Source: Pseudomonadota bacterium
GTDB taxonomy: Bacteria; Pseudomonadota; Gammaproteobacteria; Acidiferrobacterales; Acidiferrobacteraceae
Reading direction: 5' to 3'
NCBI GenBank assembly: GCA_021777335.1
Contig: JAJYDT010000009.1
Span: forward strand, 1-54,986
Length of the DNA: 54,986 nucleotides
Position numbers and translations under genes: made by a program. The notes under the pieces are model-generated. The model was given only the letters and a program-made list of their open reading frames with translations. It ran no database searches and was not told the DNA's origin. Of this stretch, positions 8,423 through 18,209 are shown in pieces; the stretch's first letter is position 1; every line of letters starts with the position of its first letter.

Positions 8423-9004
8423 GTGGCCGAGCGAAGCGTCGATCATGAATTGGTTGTGCGGGTGCAGAAGGGTGACAAAGCGGCCTTCGACCTGCTTGTG
8501 CGTAAATATCAGCACAAGATTGCCAAGCTTGTATCACGTTACGTTTATGACCGCTCTGAGGTTGAAGATGTCACGCAGGAGGCTTTTATCAAGGCGTATC
8601 GGGCCATCAAGGGGTTCCGCGGCGAAAGCGCGTTCTATACTTGGCTTTATCGCATTGCCATAAATAGCGCGAAAAATCATCTAGTAGCGCAAAGTCGGCA
8701 GGTTCCTGGTTCCGACATCGATGCGGAAGAAGCGGAACTTAGCGACGTAAGTGGCGTCTTACGAGAAGTCAATACCCCGGAACATGCGCTACTTACGAGC
8801 GAGATCGCAGATACTGTGCGCACAGCGATTGAGGCGTTGCCCGAGGACCTTCGTACAGCCATTGTGCTGCGTGAAATTGAAGGATTGAGTTACGATGAAA
8901 TTGCTGTGGCAATGGACTGCCCAATCGGGACCGTCCGCTCCCGGATCTTTCGGGCTCGGGAGGCGATCGACCGGGAATTAAAGCCATTGCTAGTCAGAGG
9001 TTGA
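8423..9004 (+). CDS. rpoE: RNA polymerase sigma-E factor (RpoE/AlgU)
   Basis: 193 residues, full length for an ECF sigma factor. Region 2 (FDLLVRKYQHKIAKLVSRYV, EVEDVTQEAFIKAYRAI, FYTWLYRIAINSAKNHL) and region 4 (ALPEDLRTAIVLREIEGLSYDEIA, PIGTVRSRIFRAREAID) are both intact. It directs transcription of envelope-stress genes and is held at the membrane by the anti-sigma factor encoded next. The GTG start gives the family N-terminus (MAERSVD). The stop overlaps a TTG that opens the rseA frame, which suggests coupling. Gene order rpoE-rseA-rseB-degP confirms the assignment. Confidence 0.97.
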   Translation: MAERSVDHELVVRVQKGDKAAFDLLVRKYQHKIAKLVSRYVYDRSEVEDVTQEAFIKAYRAIKGFRGESAFYTWLYRIAINSAKNHLVAQSRQVPGSDIDAEEAELSDVSGVLREVNTPEHALLTSEIADTVRTAIEALPEDLRTAIVLREIEGLSYDEIAVAMDCPIGTVRSRIFRAREAIDRELKPLLVRG

Positions 9005-9009
9005 CGTTG

Positions 9010-9612
9010 ATGAAGGAAAAACTCTCCTTGTTGATGGATGCCGAATTGATGGGGTCTGAGCGAGCCCGTGCTATTAGCGAGGTTGGCGCTGATGCAGATC
9101 TGCGCTCTACCTGGGAACGCTACCATATCATCCGTCTCTCAATGCGCCATGAAATCGACCGGACGTTGCCGGCGGATTTCGCCGACAGGGTTTGCCTACA
9201 ACTCGAGGATCAAGCGGTCCCCGGGGCATCGTGGGCGAGCTGGACAGCTGGACGCGGTGGGTGGGCAGCGCGGTTCGCCATTGCCGCCTCGGTGGCCACA
9301 ATGGTGCTGTTCGGCCTGCGGACACATCATGAGGAGATGCCAAGTGTTGCTCCAGCATTGGTGGCGGCGGCGCGAGAACCAGCGGGTGTTGCGGCGCCAC
9401 TCGGGACGGGAAACAGGATGCAGGAGGCAAGCTTCCGGGCCCATTCGACCCAGGGTTGGGAGCAGCTGAGACCCAAGTGGCAGCGTCGCCTGAACGCCTA
9501 CTTGGTTGAACATAATGAGCTCGCGCCCGAGGCCGGTGGCAGTCTCATGGGGTACGTGCGAATCGTGGGCTACGATCGGACCTCTCCTGTGCCCGCGCCG
9601 GGCAAGAAATGA
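9010..9612 (+). CDS. rseA: Sigma-E anti-sigma factor RseA/MucA
   Basis: 200 residues from ATG 9010; the frame is open from a TTG at 9001 that overlaps the rpoE stop, but MKEKLSLLMDAEL is the expected beginning of the RseA N-terminal sigma-binding domain. That domain covers about 1-70 (with LRSTWERYHIIRLSMRHE). One transmembrane segment lies at about 86-103, and the rest is periplasmic. RseA holds sigma-E inactive until DegS-type and RseP-type proteases cut it. The periplasmic part is poorly conserved, as is usual. It overlaps rseB by 4 bases (ATGA). Confidence 0.9.
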   Translation: MKEKLSLLMDAELMGSERARAISEVGADADLRSTWERYHIIRLSMRHEIDRTLPADFADRVCLQLEDQAVPGASWASWTAGRGGWAARFAIAASVATMVLFGLRTHHEEMPSVAPALVAAAREPAGVAAPLGTGNRMQEASFRAHSTQGWEQLRPKWQRRLNAYLVEHNELAPEAGGSLMGYVRIVGYDRTSPVPAPGKK

Positions 9613-10580
9613 TCGGGGTCGCGCGACAATCGCTGTTTTTGGTTGCTCTTTCTCTTACCCTAGTCTCCGCCGCTGAGGCGGCGATCAGTGCGCCTGGCTG
9701 GCTGATGCGCATGGACCAAGCAGCCAAGCGGGTCAGTTACACTGGCACGTTCGTCTATCAGCATGGAAATCTCCTCGAAACGATGCGAATTTTTCACCGT
9801 GTCGGGGCAGACGGAGTGCGCGAACTGCTTGAATCGCTGAACGGCGTGCGGCGGGAGATTATCCGTGGCCACCGGCAGATCAAATGTTACTTTCCCAATG
9901 AGGACGCGCTGGTTATTGAACGGGCGCGGGTGGTGCACGCAGGTTTTCCAAGCGCGCTGCCGCAGCATCTCAAACAGCTGAGCCGTTACTATGTGTTTCA
10001 CTTGGGAGGCGAGGGCCGCGTCGCCGGTCGTATTGCCCAGATTGTCCTGATCCAGCCGCGCGACGGCTACCGCTACGGGTACCGTCTATGGGCGGACAAG
10101 GCCACGGGGCTCCTGCTGCGGTCCGACCTTGTGGATGAGCATGGAAAAATCATCGAACAGTTCATGTTCACGCAGATCCACCCTAGGACACATATCCCTA
10201 TCTCCGATCTTGAACTGCCACATGATCGGACACGACACTGGCAACGGGAAGCCGCCGAAGTTCCGGCCAGTGGCAGGGCAGGGTGGGTTGCACGCCGTCT
10301 GCCACACGGATTCCATCGCATAGCGTATCTGGTGCGCCAGCAGACCCCAGGTCGCCCGCGCGTACGGCACCTCGTGTATTCTGATGGACTTGCCGCAGTA
10401 TCAGTGTTCATTCAGCGTCTCCCGGCCGGGGATCACTCAGCCATGGTAGGCTTGAGACGGATGGGTGCAGTGCATATGTACGGTAAAGTGGTCGCAGGCC
10501 ACCAGGTGACTGTCATGGGTGAGGTACCCAAGGCGACGGTGGCGCTGATTGGCCGGTCGGTGGTGCAGGAAACACCGTGA
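9609..10580 (+). CDS. rseB: Sigma-E regulatory protein RseB/MucB
   Basis: 323 residues with an N-terminal signal peptide (hydrophobic 7-24, AEA cleavage region), so it is periplasmic. The MucB/RseB core follows: LMRMDQAAKRVSYTGTFVYQHG near 32-53, then DGVRELLESLNGVRREIIR, and a lipid-binding-like beta domain; the smaller C-terminal domain covers about 210-318. RseB binds the periplasmic part of RseA and shields it from proteolysis until mislocalised lipopolysaccharide or lipoproteins are sensed. The start overlaps the rseA stop. No rseC gene follows; the next gene is degP. Confidence 0.93.
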   Translation: MIGVARQSLFLVALSLTLVSAAEAAISAPGWLMRMDQAAKRVSYTGTFVYQHGNLLETMRIFHRVGADGVRELLESLNGVRREIIRGHRQIKCYFPNEDALVIERARVVHAGFPSALPQHLKQLSRYYVFHLGGEGRVAGRIAQIVLIQPRDGYRYGYRLWADKATGLLLRSDLVDEHGKIIEQFMFTQIHPRTHIPISDLELPHDRTRHWQREAAEVPASGRAGWVARRLPHGFHRIAYLVRQQTPGRPRVRHLVYSDGLAAVSVFIQRLPAGDHSAMVGLRRMGAVHMYGKVVAGHQVTVMGEVPKATVALIGRSVVQETP

Positions 10581-10631
10581 CCCCGTAACCAAAAGGTTGT
10601 CATCACAGATCGTTTGCCTAAGAGAGCCCTA

Positions 10632-12020
10632 ATGGAAATGAGAAAAAAGCTGGTGTCATCGCTGTTCGTGCTGTGTTTCGTATGGGTTGCCAAGGTTCAG
10701 GCCGCATCGCTACCGGATTTTGCGAGTCTGGTGCAGAAGTACGGTCCCGCCGTGGTCAATATCAGCACGGTTCAGAAAGCGACAAAGGTGCCGCAATCCT
10801 TCAATGCCCCCGGTTTCCCACTCAACGATCTATTCAAACACTACTTCGGCAATAGCCCTCCTGAGACTATCAATACTCGCTCCCTCGGGTCTGGGTTCAT
10901 CATTTCACCGGATGGCTACATTCTGACCTCGGGTCATGTCGTCGTCCATGCCAAGCAGATCATTGTCAAACTGACCAATCGCCGGGAATTTGTTGCCAAA
11001 CTGATCGGTCTCGATCCGCTGAGCGATGTCGCGTTACTGAAGATCAACGCGACAGGTCTACCGACGGTCAAGATCGGCCATCCGTCAAAACTCAAGGTGG
11101 GACAATGGGTGCTTGCCATCGGGTCGCCTTTTGGTTTCGAGAATTCGGCGACTGAGGGCATTGTCTCGGCCAAGGGACGCAGCCTGCCAAGCGAGAACTA
11201 CGTGCCCTTCATTCAGACAGATGTACCAATTAACCCCGGTAATTCCGGCGGCCCCTTGTTCAACTTGAAAGGCCGGGTGGTCGGTATCAATTCCGAGATA
11301 TACAGCCGCACCGGGGGCTATATGGGGCTGTCGTTTGCCACACCGATCAATCTTGCGATGAAGGTTGCTAACGAGCTGAAGGCAACTGGCCATGTGCAGC
11401 GGGGCTGGATCGGCATCACGATCCAGGATGTGACGCGGCGGCTTGCCGAATCATTTCACATGGTCAAACCGTACGGGGCCTTGGTCTCCGATATCCTGCC
11501 TCACAGTCCGGCATCGACCTCCAAGCTGCGCGTGGCGGACGTGATTGTCAAATACCAAGGTCACACGATCGATACCTCTTCAGCGCTTCCACCCCTGGTC
11601 GGCCTGACCCCGGTTGGAACCCGGGTGAAGCTCGGCGTGCTGCGTGATGGCAAACCCGAGACGGTATGGCTCACGATCGGCCAGCTGCCCCAGGCCCGCG
11701 CGGGCGGTTCGAAACAACACGCTGCGGTGGTTCCACATAATCGCGCCTCACTTGGCTTGGCTGTGAGCAATCTGACCCCAGATGAGCGCATGCAATACGG
11801 TGTGCCGTATGGGGTGCTGGTCGACGGCATCGAGAACGGGTCGGCACTACGAGCAGGCATTGAGCCGGGCGACGTGATTCTGAGGATCGGAAACCAGAAA
11901 GTCATGAACACCCAGAGGTTCAAGGAGATTGTAAAGAAACTGCCGAAGGGGCACCCGATTCCGGTGCTCGTCCATCGGGGTGCCAACTCGCTGTTCCTTG
12001 CGCTGAAGATCAAGAAATAG
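10632..12020 (+). CDS. degP: Periplasmic serine endoprotease DegP/MucD
   Basis: 462 residues from ATG 10632; the frame extends to a TTG at 10614, but AAGAGAG just upstream of 10632 fits as ribosome binding site. A signal peptide (about 1-25, ending VQA-A) sends it to the periplasm. The trypsin-like domain has the triad H102 (TSGHVV), D132 (SDVALLK) and S205 (GNSGGP). Two PDZ domains follow (about 245-340 and 355-460). It degrades or refolds misfolded envelope proteins. The position after rseB matches the mucD arrangement in Pseudomonas. It is separated from rseB by about 50 bases and followed by a strong terminator, so it ends the stress operon. Confidence 0.95.
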   Translation: MEMRKKLVSSLFVLCFVWVAKVQAASLPDFASLVQKYGPAVVNISTVQKATKVPQSFNAPGFPLNDLFKHYFGNSPPETINTRSLGSGFIISPDGYILTSGHVVVHAKQIIVKLTNRREFVAKLIGLDPLSDVALLKINATGLPTVKIGHPSKLKVGQWVLAIGSPFGFENSATEGIVSAKGRSLPSENYVPFIQTDVPINPGNSGGPLFNLKGRVVGINSEIYSRTGGYMGLSFATPINLAMKVANELKATGHVQRGWIGITIQDVTRRLAESFHMVKPYGALVSDILPHSPASTSKLRVADVIVKYQGHTIDTSSALPPLVGLTPVGTRVKLGVLRDGKPETVWLTIGQLPQARAGGSKQHAAVVPHNRASLGLAVSNLTPDERMQYGVPYGVLVDGIENGSALRAGIEPGDVILRIGNQKVMNTQRFKEIVKKLPKGHPIPVLVHRGANSLFLALKIKK

Positions 12021-12044
12021 CGATCCGCCGCCCAACCGGGTGGG

Positions 12045-12081
12045 ATGAAGGCGCCGCTGAGTACGCGGCGCCTTCATTTTT
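12045..12081 (+). terminator. Strong Rho-independent terminator after degP
   Basis: A perfect 13-bp stem (12045-12057 paired with 12065-12077, GC-rich core GGCGCCGC) with a 7-base loop is followed by a T-run ending at 12081. It lies 25 bases after the degP stop and separates the sigma-E operon from lepA. Confidence 0.93.
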
Positions 12082-12146
12082 CATCTACCTGGCGGCGTAA
12101 AAAAGGCGTAGAGTAAACGGCCCGAAGAACGGCATTCGCGGTAGGT

Positions 12147-13955
12147 ATGAGCGACTGGGACCGGACCCGAATCCGAAATTTCTCGATTATCGCTCATATC
12201 GATCATGGCAAGTCGACCTTGGCTGATCGGTTTATCGAGCGCTGTGGCGGCCTCGAGCAGCGTGAAATGGCTGATCAGGTGCTCGATTCGATGGATCTCG
12301 AGCGCGAGCGCGGTATTACGATCAAGGCTCAGAGCGTCGCTCTCGACTACCGAGCCCGGGACGGCCACGTCTACCGGCTAAATCTGATTGACACACCGGG
12401 ACATGTCGATTTCTCGTACGAAGTGTCGCGCTCGCTCACAGCCTGCGAAGGCGCGCTACTCGTGGTAGATGCCTCCCAGGGTGTCCAGGCTCAGAGCGTC
12501 GCGAACTGTTATACGGCATCTGAACTCAACCTCGAAATCGTACCAGTACTAAACAAGATCGACCTGCCGGTAGCGGATCCTGACCGCGTAGCAGCAGAAA
12601 TCGAGGACATCATCGGCATCGGCGCCCGTGATGCAGTGCGCGTAAGCGCCAAGACCGGTGCTGGCATTGATGAGGTCCTTGAGGCAATTGTCGCGCGCAT
12701 CCCCGCTCCTGCTGGTAGCACTGATGCGCCGTTGCAGGCGCTCATCATCGATTCCTGGTTTGACAATTACCTTGGCACCGTCGTGCTACTGCGCGTGGTG
12801 GAGGGTATATTGCGTCCAAAGGACCGGATCCGGATGATGGCTGCAGGGCGGGACTATCTCGCCGAACAGGTGGGCATATTTACGCCCAAGCGCAGCGAAC
12901 GCGAGGCCCTTCGCGCCGGAGATGTCGGGTTCCTCATTGCCGGTATCAAGGATATCAAGGGTGCGCGCGTCGGGGATACCGTGACCCACGCGGACCAACC
13001 AGCGATGATGGCACTCCCCGGTTTCAAGGAGATAAAACCGCGCGTGTTTGCCGGGCTTTACCCGGTCGATTCCGCCGACTACAACGGGTTTCGGGATGCT
13101 CTTGAGAAGCTCAAATTGAATGACGCTTCAATGCAGTTTGAGCCTGAGTCGTCGACGGCGCTTGGGTTTGGATTCCGGTGTGGGTTCCTGGGTATGCTGC
13201 ACTTGGAGATTGTACAGGAGCGCCTTGAGCGTGAGTATGAGCTGAGCTTGATCACGACCGCGCCGACGGTTGTGTACGAGGTGGTAACCGTTCGCGGTGC
13301 AAAGATACAGATCGACAATCCAGCTAAACTACCTGAAGCCGGGCAGATCGCCGAGATTCGGGAGCCTGTGATCCGTGCCAAAATTATGACGCCCCAGGAA
13401 TACGTAGGCTCGATCATGCGGTTGTGCATCGAGAAGCGGGGGGTCCAGAAGGTGATGACCTATCATGGGCGGCAGGTGCTTCTGGTCTTTGAGTTGCCCC
13501 TAAATGAGGTCGTACTTGATTTTTTTGACCGACTTAAGTCAGTGAGCCGCGGGTATGCTTCGCTCGACTATGAGTTTTTGGAATTTCGGCCCGCCGAGCT
13601 CTGCAAATTGGATATACTTATCAACGGGGATCGCGTGGATGCGCTGTCTTCCATAGTGCATCGGGATCAAGGCCAGTACCGTGGGCGGGAACTGGTTCGA
13701 AAGATGCGTGAAATCATCCCCAGGCAAATGTTCGACGTGGCGATCCAAGCCGCGATTGGCTCGCAGGTGATCGCGCGGGAGACGGTTAAGGCCCTCCGCA
13801 AAAACGTCACCGCGAAATGCTACGGTGGGGATATAAGTCGTAAACGTAAGTTACTTGAACGGCAAAAAGAGGGGAAGAAACGCATGAAACAGGTGGGCTC
13901 AGTAGAGATTCCCCAAGAAGCATTTCTCGCAGTTTTAAGGGTGGACGAAAAATAA
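12147..13955 (+). CDS. lepA: Elongation factor 4 (LepA), ribosomal back-translocase GTPase
   Basis: 602 residues, normal length. The GTPase domain begins at once with [16 protein letters not shown] (G1), followed by DxPGH (G3, IDTPGHVDF) and NKID (G4). The EF-G-like domains and the EF4-specific C-terminal domain (about 485-600, with [22 protein letters not shown]) are present. LepA acts on ribosomes and affects initiation and elongation under stress. The ATG start has GGTAGGT directly upstream. It opens the housekeeping operon that runs to acpS and lies just after the degP terminator. lepB follows after one base. Confidence 0.98.
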   Translation: MSDWDRTRIRNFSIIAHIDHGKSTLADRFIERCGGLEQREMADQVLDSMDLERERGITIKAQSVALDYRARDGHVYRLNLIDTPGHVDFSYEVSRSLTACEGALLVVDASQGVQAQSVANCYTASELNLEIVPVLNKIDLPVADPDRVAAEIEDIIGIGARDAVRVSAKTGAGIDEVLEAIVARIPAPAGSTDAPLQALIIDSWFDNYLGTVVLLRVVEGILRPKDRIRMMAAGRDYLAEQVGIFTPKRSEREALRAGDVGFLIAGIKDIKGARVGDTVTHADQPAMMALPGFKEIKPRVFAGLYPVDSADYNGFRDALEKLKLNDASMQFEPESSTALGFGFRCGFLGMLHLEIVQERLEREYELSLITTAPTVVYEVVTVRGAKIQIDNPAKLPEAGQIAEIREPVIRAKIMTPQEYVGSIMRLCIEKRGVQKVMTYHGRQVLLVFELPLNEVVLDFFDRLKSVSRGYASLDYEFLEFRPAELCKLDILINGDRVDALSSIVHRDQGQYRGRELVRKMREIIPRQMFDVAIQAAIGSQVIARETVKALRKNVTAKCYGGDISRKRKLLERQKEGKKRMKQVGSVEIPQEAFLAVLRVDEK

Positions 13956-13956
13956 C

Positions 13957-14775
13957 ATGGGATTCGCATTATCGCTGGTGCTGGCGCTCGCGATCACGGG
14001 GCTTATCTGGTCGGTGGATCTTGCTGTGACTGGGCCGATGAGGCGTCGGCGCGCCGAAGCGGCGAAGAGATCAGGCGGCGGTGTTGGCGACGTCGAGCGA
14101 CTGTCTAGGGAGCCGCTGATTGTCGAATACGCGAAATCATTCTTTCCCGTTATCCTGGTCGTGTTACTGCTACGCTCGTTTGTCGTAGAACCGTTCCGGA
14201 TCCCGTCGGGATCCATGATCCCAACACTCCATGTCGGGGATTTTATTCTTGTCGAGAAATTCGCCTATGGACTGAGATTACCAGTACTGAACACGGAGAT
14301 CCTGCATACGGGCAAGCCCCAGCGGGGCGCCGTCGTCGTTTTCCGGTACCCACTCAACCCCTCTGAGGACTTTATCAAGCGCGTGGTCGGTATTCCCGGG
14401 GATCACATCGAATACAAGAATAAACAGCTGTACATCAACGGAAAGCTGATACCACACTATAATGGCCGGCCTTATCTCTACGCCGAGTCGAACGACCACT
14501 ACATTGATGCCAGGGAATACACCGAGAAGCTTGGCAAGGTAAAGCACCACATCATTCTCATCCCTGGCATGTACGCTCCGCCACAGTCCTTTGTAGTACC
14601 GCCACACGAGTATTTCGTCATGGGTGATAATCGCGATCTTAGCAACGACAGCCGCTACTGGGGTTACGTGCCCCAGAAGAATCTCGTAGGCCGCGCATTC
14701 CTGATCTGGTTTAGCTGGGACATCGCGCATGATAAAAGTATCGCGTGGGGGCGAATCGGACGCGTGATTCATTAA
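13957..14775 (+). CDS. lepB: Signal peptidase I
   Basis: 272 residues. Two membrane segments (about 3-20 and 62-76) anchor a periplasmic catalytic domain. The Ser-Lys dyad is visible: S86 in RIPSGSM and K141 in FIKRVVGIPGD. The box E motif (FVMGDNRDLSNDSRYWG) is near 218-235. The enzyme cleaves signal peptides from exported proteins at the outer face of the inner membrane. The gene lies one base after lepA, the standard lepA-lepB pair. 30 bases separate it from the DUF4845 gene. Confidence 0.97.
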   Translation: MGFALSLVLALAITGLIWSVDLAVTGPMRRRRAEAAKRSGGGVGDVERLSREPLIVEYAKSFFPVILVVLLLRSFVVEPFRIPSGSMIPTLHVGDFILVEKFAYGLRLPVLNTEILHTGKPQRGAVVVFRYPLNPSEDFIKRVVGIPGDHIEYKNKQLYINGKLIPHYNGRPYLYAESNDHYIDAREYTEKLGKVKHHIILIPGMYAPPQSFVVPPHEYFVMGDNRDLSNDSRYWGYVPQKNLVGRAFLIWFSWDIAHDKSIAWGRIGRVIH

Positions 14776-14805
14776 TCCCGGCGGGACCGGGATGGAGGAA
14801 ACAAC

Positions 14806-15183
14806 ATGTTCAATAGGGGCAACCAGACAGGCATGACGCTATTTGGCATGACTCTGGTCGTATTTGTCATCGTGTTCTTTACGCTGCTCGGTCTTAAGCT
14901 GTTACCGGCCTACCTTAACAATTTCAAGGTGAATAGCGATCTTGCGAATCTCGTGCACCAACCGAACGCCTCCAGGCTTTCAAGGAGTGAGATCGTCGAT
15001 GGACTCGAACGGCGATTCGAGATTGACGAGGTCAGTTATGTCCATCTTAGCAAGGATCTACACGTTACGCGGATTACTGGTGGCAAGAGAATTTCGATTG
15101 TGTACGAAATCCGTGTGCCGCTAATTTACAATGTCAGCGCCCTTGTCGATTTCAATGACCACGTAGAGGCAGTACATCGTTGA
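14806..15183 (+). CDS. DUF4845-family membrane protein between lepB and rnc
   Basis: 125 residues with one N-terminal transmembrane segment (about 10-33) and a small soluble domain. The pattern GMTLFGMTLVVFVIVFF followed by LKLLPAYLNNFKV is that of DUF4845 proteins, which occur between lepB and rnc in many Gammaproteobacteria and Betaproteobacteria; their role is unknown, though membrane anchoring near the signal peptidase has an obvious appeal. The ribosome binding site is GGAGGA, 8 bases before ATG. The stop TGA overlaps the TTG start of rnc. Confidence 0.88.
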   Translation: MFNRGNQTGMTLFGMTLVVFVIVFFTLLGLKLLPAYLNNFKVNSDLANLVHQPNASRLSRSEIVDGLERRFEIDEVSYVHLSKDLHVTRITGGKRISIVYEIRVPLIYNVSALVDFNDHVEAVHR

Positions 15184-15857
15184 CCGATCGTGACACTGGT
15201 CTTGCCCGGGTGCTCGGGTATGAATTTTCTGATCCTTCGCTGCTCCGCCAAGCACTGACACATCGAAGCGCGGGCCGATACAACAATGAACGCCTCGAAT
15301 TTCTCGGGGACAGCGTGTTGAGCCTCGTAGTCGCACAGGAGCTTTTCGTCCGATACCCCGACCTTCCGGAGGGTGAGCTTAGCCGCTTGCGGTCGCAACT
15401 CGTGTGCGGGGAAGCGCTTACTAGCAGGGCTCGCGTCCTTGGCTTGGGCAATCATCTTGTACTCGGTGAAGGTGAGAACCGCGCAGGCGGCCATGACCGA
15501 GACTCGATCCTCGCTGACGCGCTTGAGGCGGTGTTTGGAGCAGTCTTCAAGGATGGTGGATTCACAGCCGCACAAAAGGTGATTCTGCACGTGTATGCAA
15601 TCCTGTTTTCTGCCCTTGACCCAGGACGGGTGGAGAAGGATCCAAAGACGCGCCTGCAGGAATTTCTTCAGAAGCGTGGCCTGGCCGTCCCCTTGTATGA
15701 AACTATCGAGGTATCTGGCGAATCGCATCGGCTGCGATTCATTGTGGAGTGTCACGTGAGCGGCAGCGCTGAACCTACGCGTGGTGAGGGGACGAGCCGT
15801 CGCCAAGCGGAACAGGACGCCGCGGCGAAGGCCTGTCTTCGTCTCGGTGCTTCCTGA
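15180..15857 (+). CDS. rnc: Ribonuclease III
   Basis: 225 residues. The signature NERLEFLGDSVL lies at 36-47 with catalytic E40 and D44, and the second acidic pair is in DSILADALEAVFGAVF. A double-stranded RNA-binding domain occupies about 155-223 (DPKTRLQEFLQ to AAAKACLRLG). The enzyme cuts double-stranded RNA, including rRNA precursors. The start must be TTG 15180: an in-frame stop lies at 15156-15158 and no ATG or GTG falls between. TTGA overlaps the DUF4845 stop, so translation is coupled. era follows after 5 bases. Confidence 0.97.
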   Translation: MTDRDTGLARVLGYEFSDPSLLRQALTHRSAGRYNNERLEFLGDSVLSLVVAQELFVRYPDLPEGELSRLRSQLVCGEALTSRARVLGLGNHLVLGEGENRAGGHDRDSILADALEAVFGAVFKDGGFTAAQKVILHVYAILFSALDPGRVEKDPKTRLQEFLQKRGLAVPLYETIEVSGESHRLRFIVECHVSGSAEPTRGEGTSRRQAEQDAAAKACLRLGAS

Positions 15858-15862
15858 AGAAG

Positions 15863-16762
15863 ATGCCGTTTCGCAGCGGGTTCGTCGCCATCATCGGGCG
15901 CCCGAACGTCGGCAAGTCGACGCTAGTAAACAGACTCGTGGGAAGCAAGGTCAGTATTGTATCCCCAAAACCACAGACGACGCGGCACAGAATTCTCGGG
16001 GTCCGGACCGATGAGGAGACCCAGGTCATCTATATCGACACACCAGGCGTGCAAGAGCGGGCAGATAATGCCATGAACCGGATCATGAACCGTACAGCGC
16101 GTACTGCAGCCTACGACGTGGATTGTGCGGTTGTTGTGATCACGGTCGATGGGTGGGGCCACGAAGATCATCTGGCGCTTGCGGCTGCACGTGCCTCTAG
16201 AGCGCCACTAGTGCTTGCCGTCAACAAAATCGACCGCTTTGCCCGACACGATGCTCTCTTGCCGCTGATTGAGCAGTCGGTGCACGAGGGACCGTTCGAC
16301 GAGATAGTGCCGGTCTCGGCACGCACCGGATTACAGGTGGATGTGCTCGAGCGCGTGGTCCGTGCACGGCTTCCGGCACACCCGCCTTATTTCGATGCTG
16401 ATTTGGCCACGGATCGCAGCGACTCATTTTTTGCTGGAGAACTGGTGCGCGAACAGCTGTTCCGGACACTTGGTGCCGAGGTCCCTTACGCCTGCGCGGT
16501 GGAGATTGAACAGTTTGCGCATACAGCAAACGGTCTTCTGCGCATCCAGGCGGTCATTTGGATCGAGAGGGAAGGACAAAAAGGTATCGTCATCGGCAAG
16601 GATGGCCACACGCTCAAAGAGGTGGGGCGGCGTGCCCGTCTTGAAATGCAGGAAATATTCGGTGCGAAGGTTTTCCTAGGGCTTTGGGTCAGGGTGCGTG
16701 AAGGCTGGGCCGACGACACGCGTGCATTGAGCCGCCTCGGCTATTGGGAAGGCGGGGCGTGA
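15863..16762 (+). CDS. era: GTPase Era
   Basis: 299 residues. G1 is GRPNVGKST at 12-20, followed by the Era effector region (KPQTTRHRI), DTPGVQ (G3) and NKID (G4). A C-terminal KH domain binds 16S rRNA (about 200-290, with GIVIGKDGHTLKEVGRRARLEMQ). Era helps 30S subunit maturation. It begins 5 bases after rnc and ends in a GTGA overlap with recO. Confidence 0.98.
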   Translation: MPFRSGFVAIIGRPNVGKSTLVNRLVGSKVSIVSPKPQTTRHRILGVRTDEETQVIYIDTPGVQERADNAMNRIMNRTARTAAYDVDCAVVVITVDGWGHEDHLALAAARASRAPLVLAVNKIDRFARHDALLPLIEQSVHEGPFDEIVPVSARTGLQVDVLERVVRARLPAHPPYFDADLATDRSDSFFAGELVREQLFRTLGAEVPYACAVEIEQFAHTANGLLRIQAVIWIEREGQKGIVIGKDGHTLKEVGRRARLEMQEIFGAKVFLGLWVRVREGWADDTRALSRLGYWEGGA

Positions 16763-17478
16763 CAAGGGTTTCTGGGCAACCTGTGTTTATCCTGCATCGC
16801 TACGAGTACGGCGAAACGAGTCTTGTATTGGAATGCCTGACACCGGAATTTGGGCGGGTCGGTGTGCTTGCAAAGGGCGTACGCCGAGCGAACGCCGGAT
16901 ACCGGAATCTTGATCCATTTGCGCCACTTCTGATCGGTTGGAGCGGACGCGGAGAGCTACCTGTTCTGACGCACGTGGAACCGTACGGGATACCGTTGGC
17001 ACTGTCCGGGCGCGCATTATGGTGTGGATTCTATGTCAACGAGCTGGTGATGGCATTGTTGCATCGCCACGATGCGCACCCGGGTATTTTTCACGCCTAC
17101 GCAAGAGTACTGAAGCTGATTACCGATAAGGGCCGCCAGGATGCTGAATTGAGGCTGTTTGAGCTTGTGCTGCTGCGTGAACTCGGTTATGGGTTGATAC
17201 TCGACGGCGAAGCCGGCAACCGGGTTGCGCTTGAACCGGACACACTCTACAGATATGCATTCGATTCCGGACCATGCAAGGGAACTGGAGAGGGGGTGCC
17301 TGTCCATGGCCGCACCCTGATCGCGCTTGGGTGTGGGCAGATCGGAGATGGCGAGGCACGGCGCGAGGCACGGCGATTGCTTAAGGCTGCCATCGACCGC
17401 CAGCTACGCGCGCCATTGCGGACACCTAAACTCTTCCGGCAGATCAGTCAGCATGCCACCCTTGTGCTTAAGCCATGA
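16759..17478 (+). CDS. recO: DNA repair protein RecO
   Basis: 239 residues from GTG 16759, which overlaps the era stop (GTGA); the longest frame begins at a TTG inside era. The N-terminal OB fold starts [19 protein letters not shown] and continues [12 protein letters not shown]. The helical C-terminal domain covers about 85-235. RecO anneals single strands and loads RecA with RecF and RecR. The cysteines of the zinc site found in some RecO proteins are absent, as in many gammaproteobacterial versions. The stop overlaps pdxJ (ATGA). Confidence 0.95.
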   Translation: MTRVSGQPVFILHRYEYGETSLVLECLTPEFGRVGVLAKGVRRANAGYRNLDPFAPLLIGWSGRGELPVLTHVEPYGIPLALSGRALWCGFYVNELVMALLHRHDAHPGIFHAYARVLKLITDKGRQDAELRLFELVLLRELGYGLILDGEAGNRVALEPDTLYRYAFDSGPCKGTGEGVPVHGRTLIALGCGQIGDGEARREARRLLKAAIDRQLRAPLRTPKLFRQISQHATLVLKP

Positions 17479-18209
17479 GGTATGTGCGCCTTGGGGTGAA
17501 CATCGACCATATTGCTACGCTCAGGCAGGCGCGGGGTACACGTTATCCGGACCCGCTCCATGCGGCATTGATCGCTGAGGAGGCTGGCGCCGATTCAATC
17601 ACGCTTCATCTTCGCGAGGACCGCCGTCATATCCAAGAGCGTGATGTGGTGCTTCTTCAGGAAATCCTGACGACTCGCATAAATCTTGAGATGGCCGCGA
17701 CAGAGGAGATGATTGCGTTTGCAGTCAGATATACCCCACATGACTGCTGTCTCGTGCCGGAACGGCGGCAGGAATTGACCACTGAAGGTGGACTGGATGT
17801 CGTGGCAAGACATACCGATATCCAGCTGGCGTGCGAGCGACTCAAGGAAGCTGGTATCCACGTTTCATTATTCATTGATGCTGATCCCATGCAAATCGAA
17901 GCAGCGGCGCTGACGGGAGCGCCGGCGGTTGAACTGCATACGGGTCATTACGCGAACGCGGGCAGCGCGGCCGCGCGCATGAGCGAGCTCAAGCGGTTAC
18001 AGAGCGCCGCAATGTTCGCGCATGCACGAGGACTCTCGGTACACGCGGGTCACGGTCTGCACTATCACAATACCGCAGAAATCGCGCGCATCCCTGAGAT
18101 CGAGGAGCTCAATATTGGCCATGCGATCGTCGCTCGTGCTGTATTCACCGGACTGGCCGAGGCAGTGCACACGATGCGTGCGCTCATCGATAAAGGGTGC
18201 GGGCAGTGA
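17475..18209 (+). CDS. pdxJ: Pyridoxine 5'-phosphate synthase
   Basis: 244 residues, a TIM-barrel enzyme joining 1-deoxy-D-xylulose 5-phosphate and aminoacetone 3-phosphate to form pyridoxine 5'-phosphate (DXP-dependent vitamin B6 route). The family marks are [13 protein letters not shown] near 8-20, [14 protein letters not shown] near 41-54, [20 protein letters not shown], and AGHGLHYHN near 192-200. It overlaps recO and acpS by 4 bases each, the conserved recO-pdxJ-acpS order. Confidence 0.97.
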   Translation: MRYVRLGVNIDHIATLRQARGTRYPDPLHAALIAEEAGADSITLHLREDRRHIQERDVVLLQEILTTRINLEMAATEEMIAFAVRYTPHDCCLVPERRQELTTEGGLDVVARHTDIQLACERLKEAGIHVSLFIDADPMQIEAAALTGAPAVELHTGHYANAGSAAARMSELKRLQSAAMFAHARGLSVHAGHGLHYHNTAEIARIPEIEELNIGHAIVARAVFTGLAEAVHTMRALIDKGCGQ

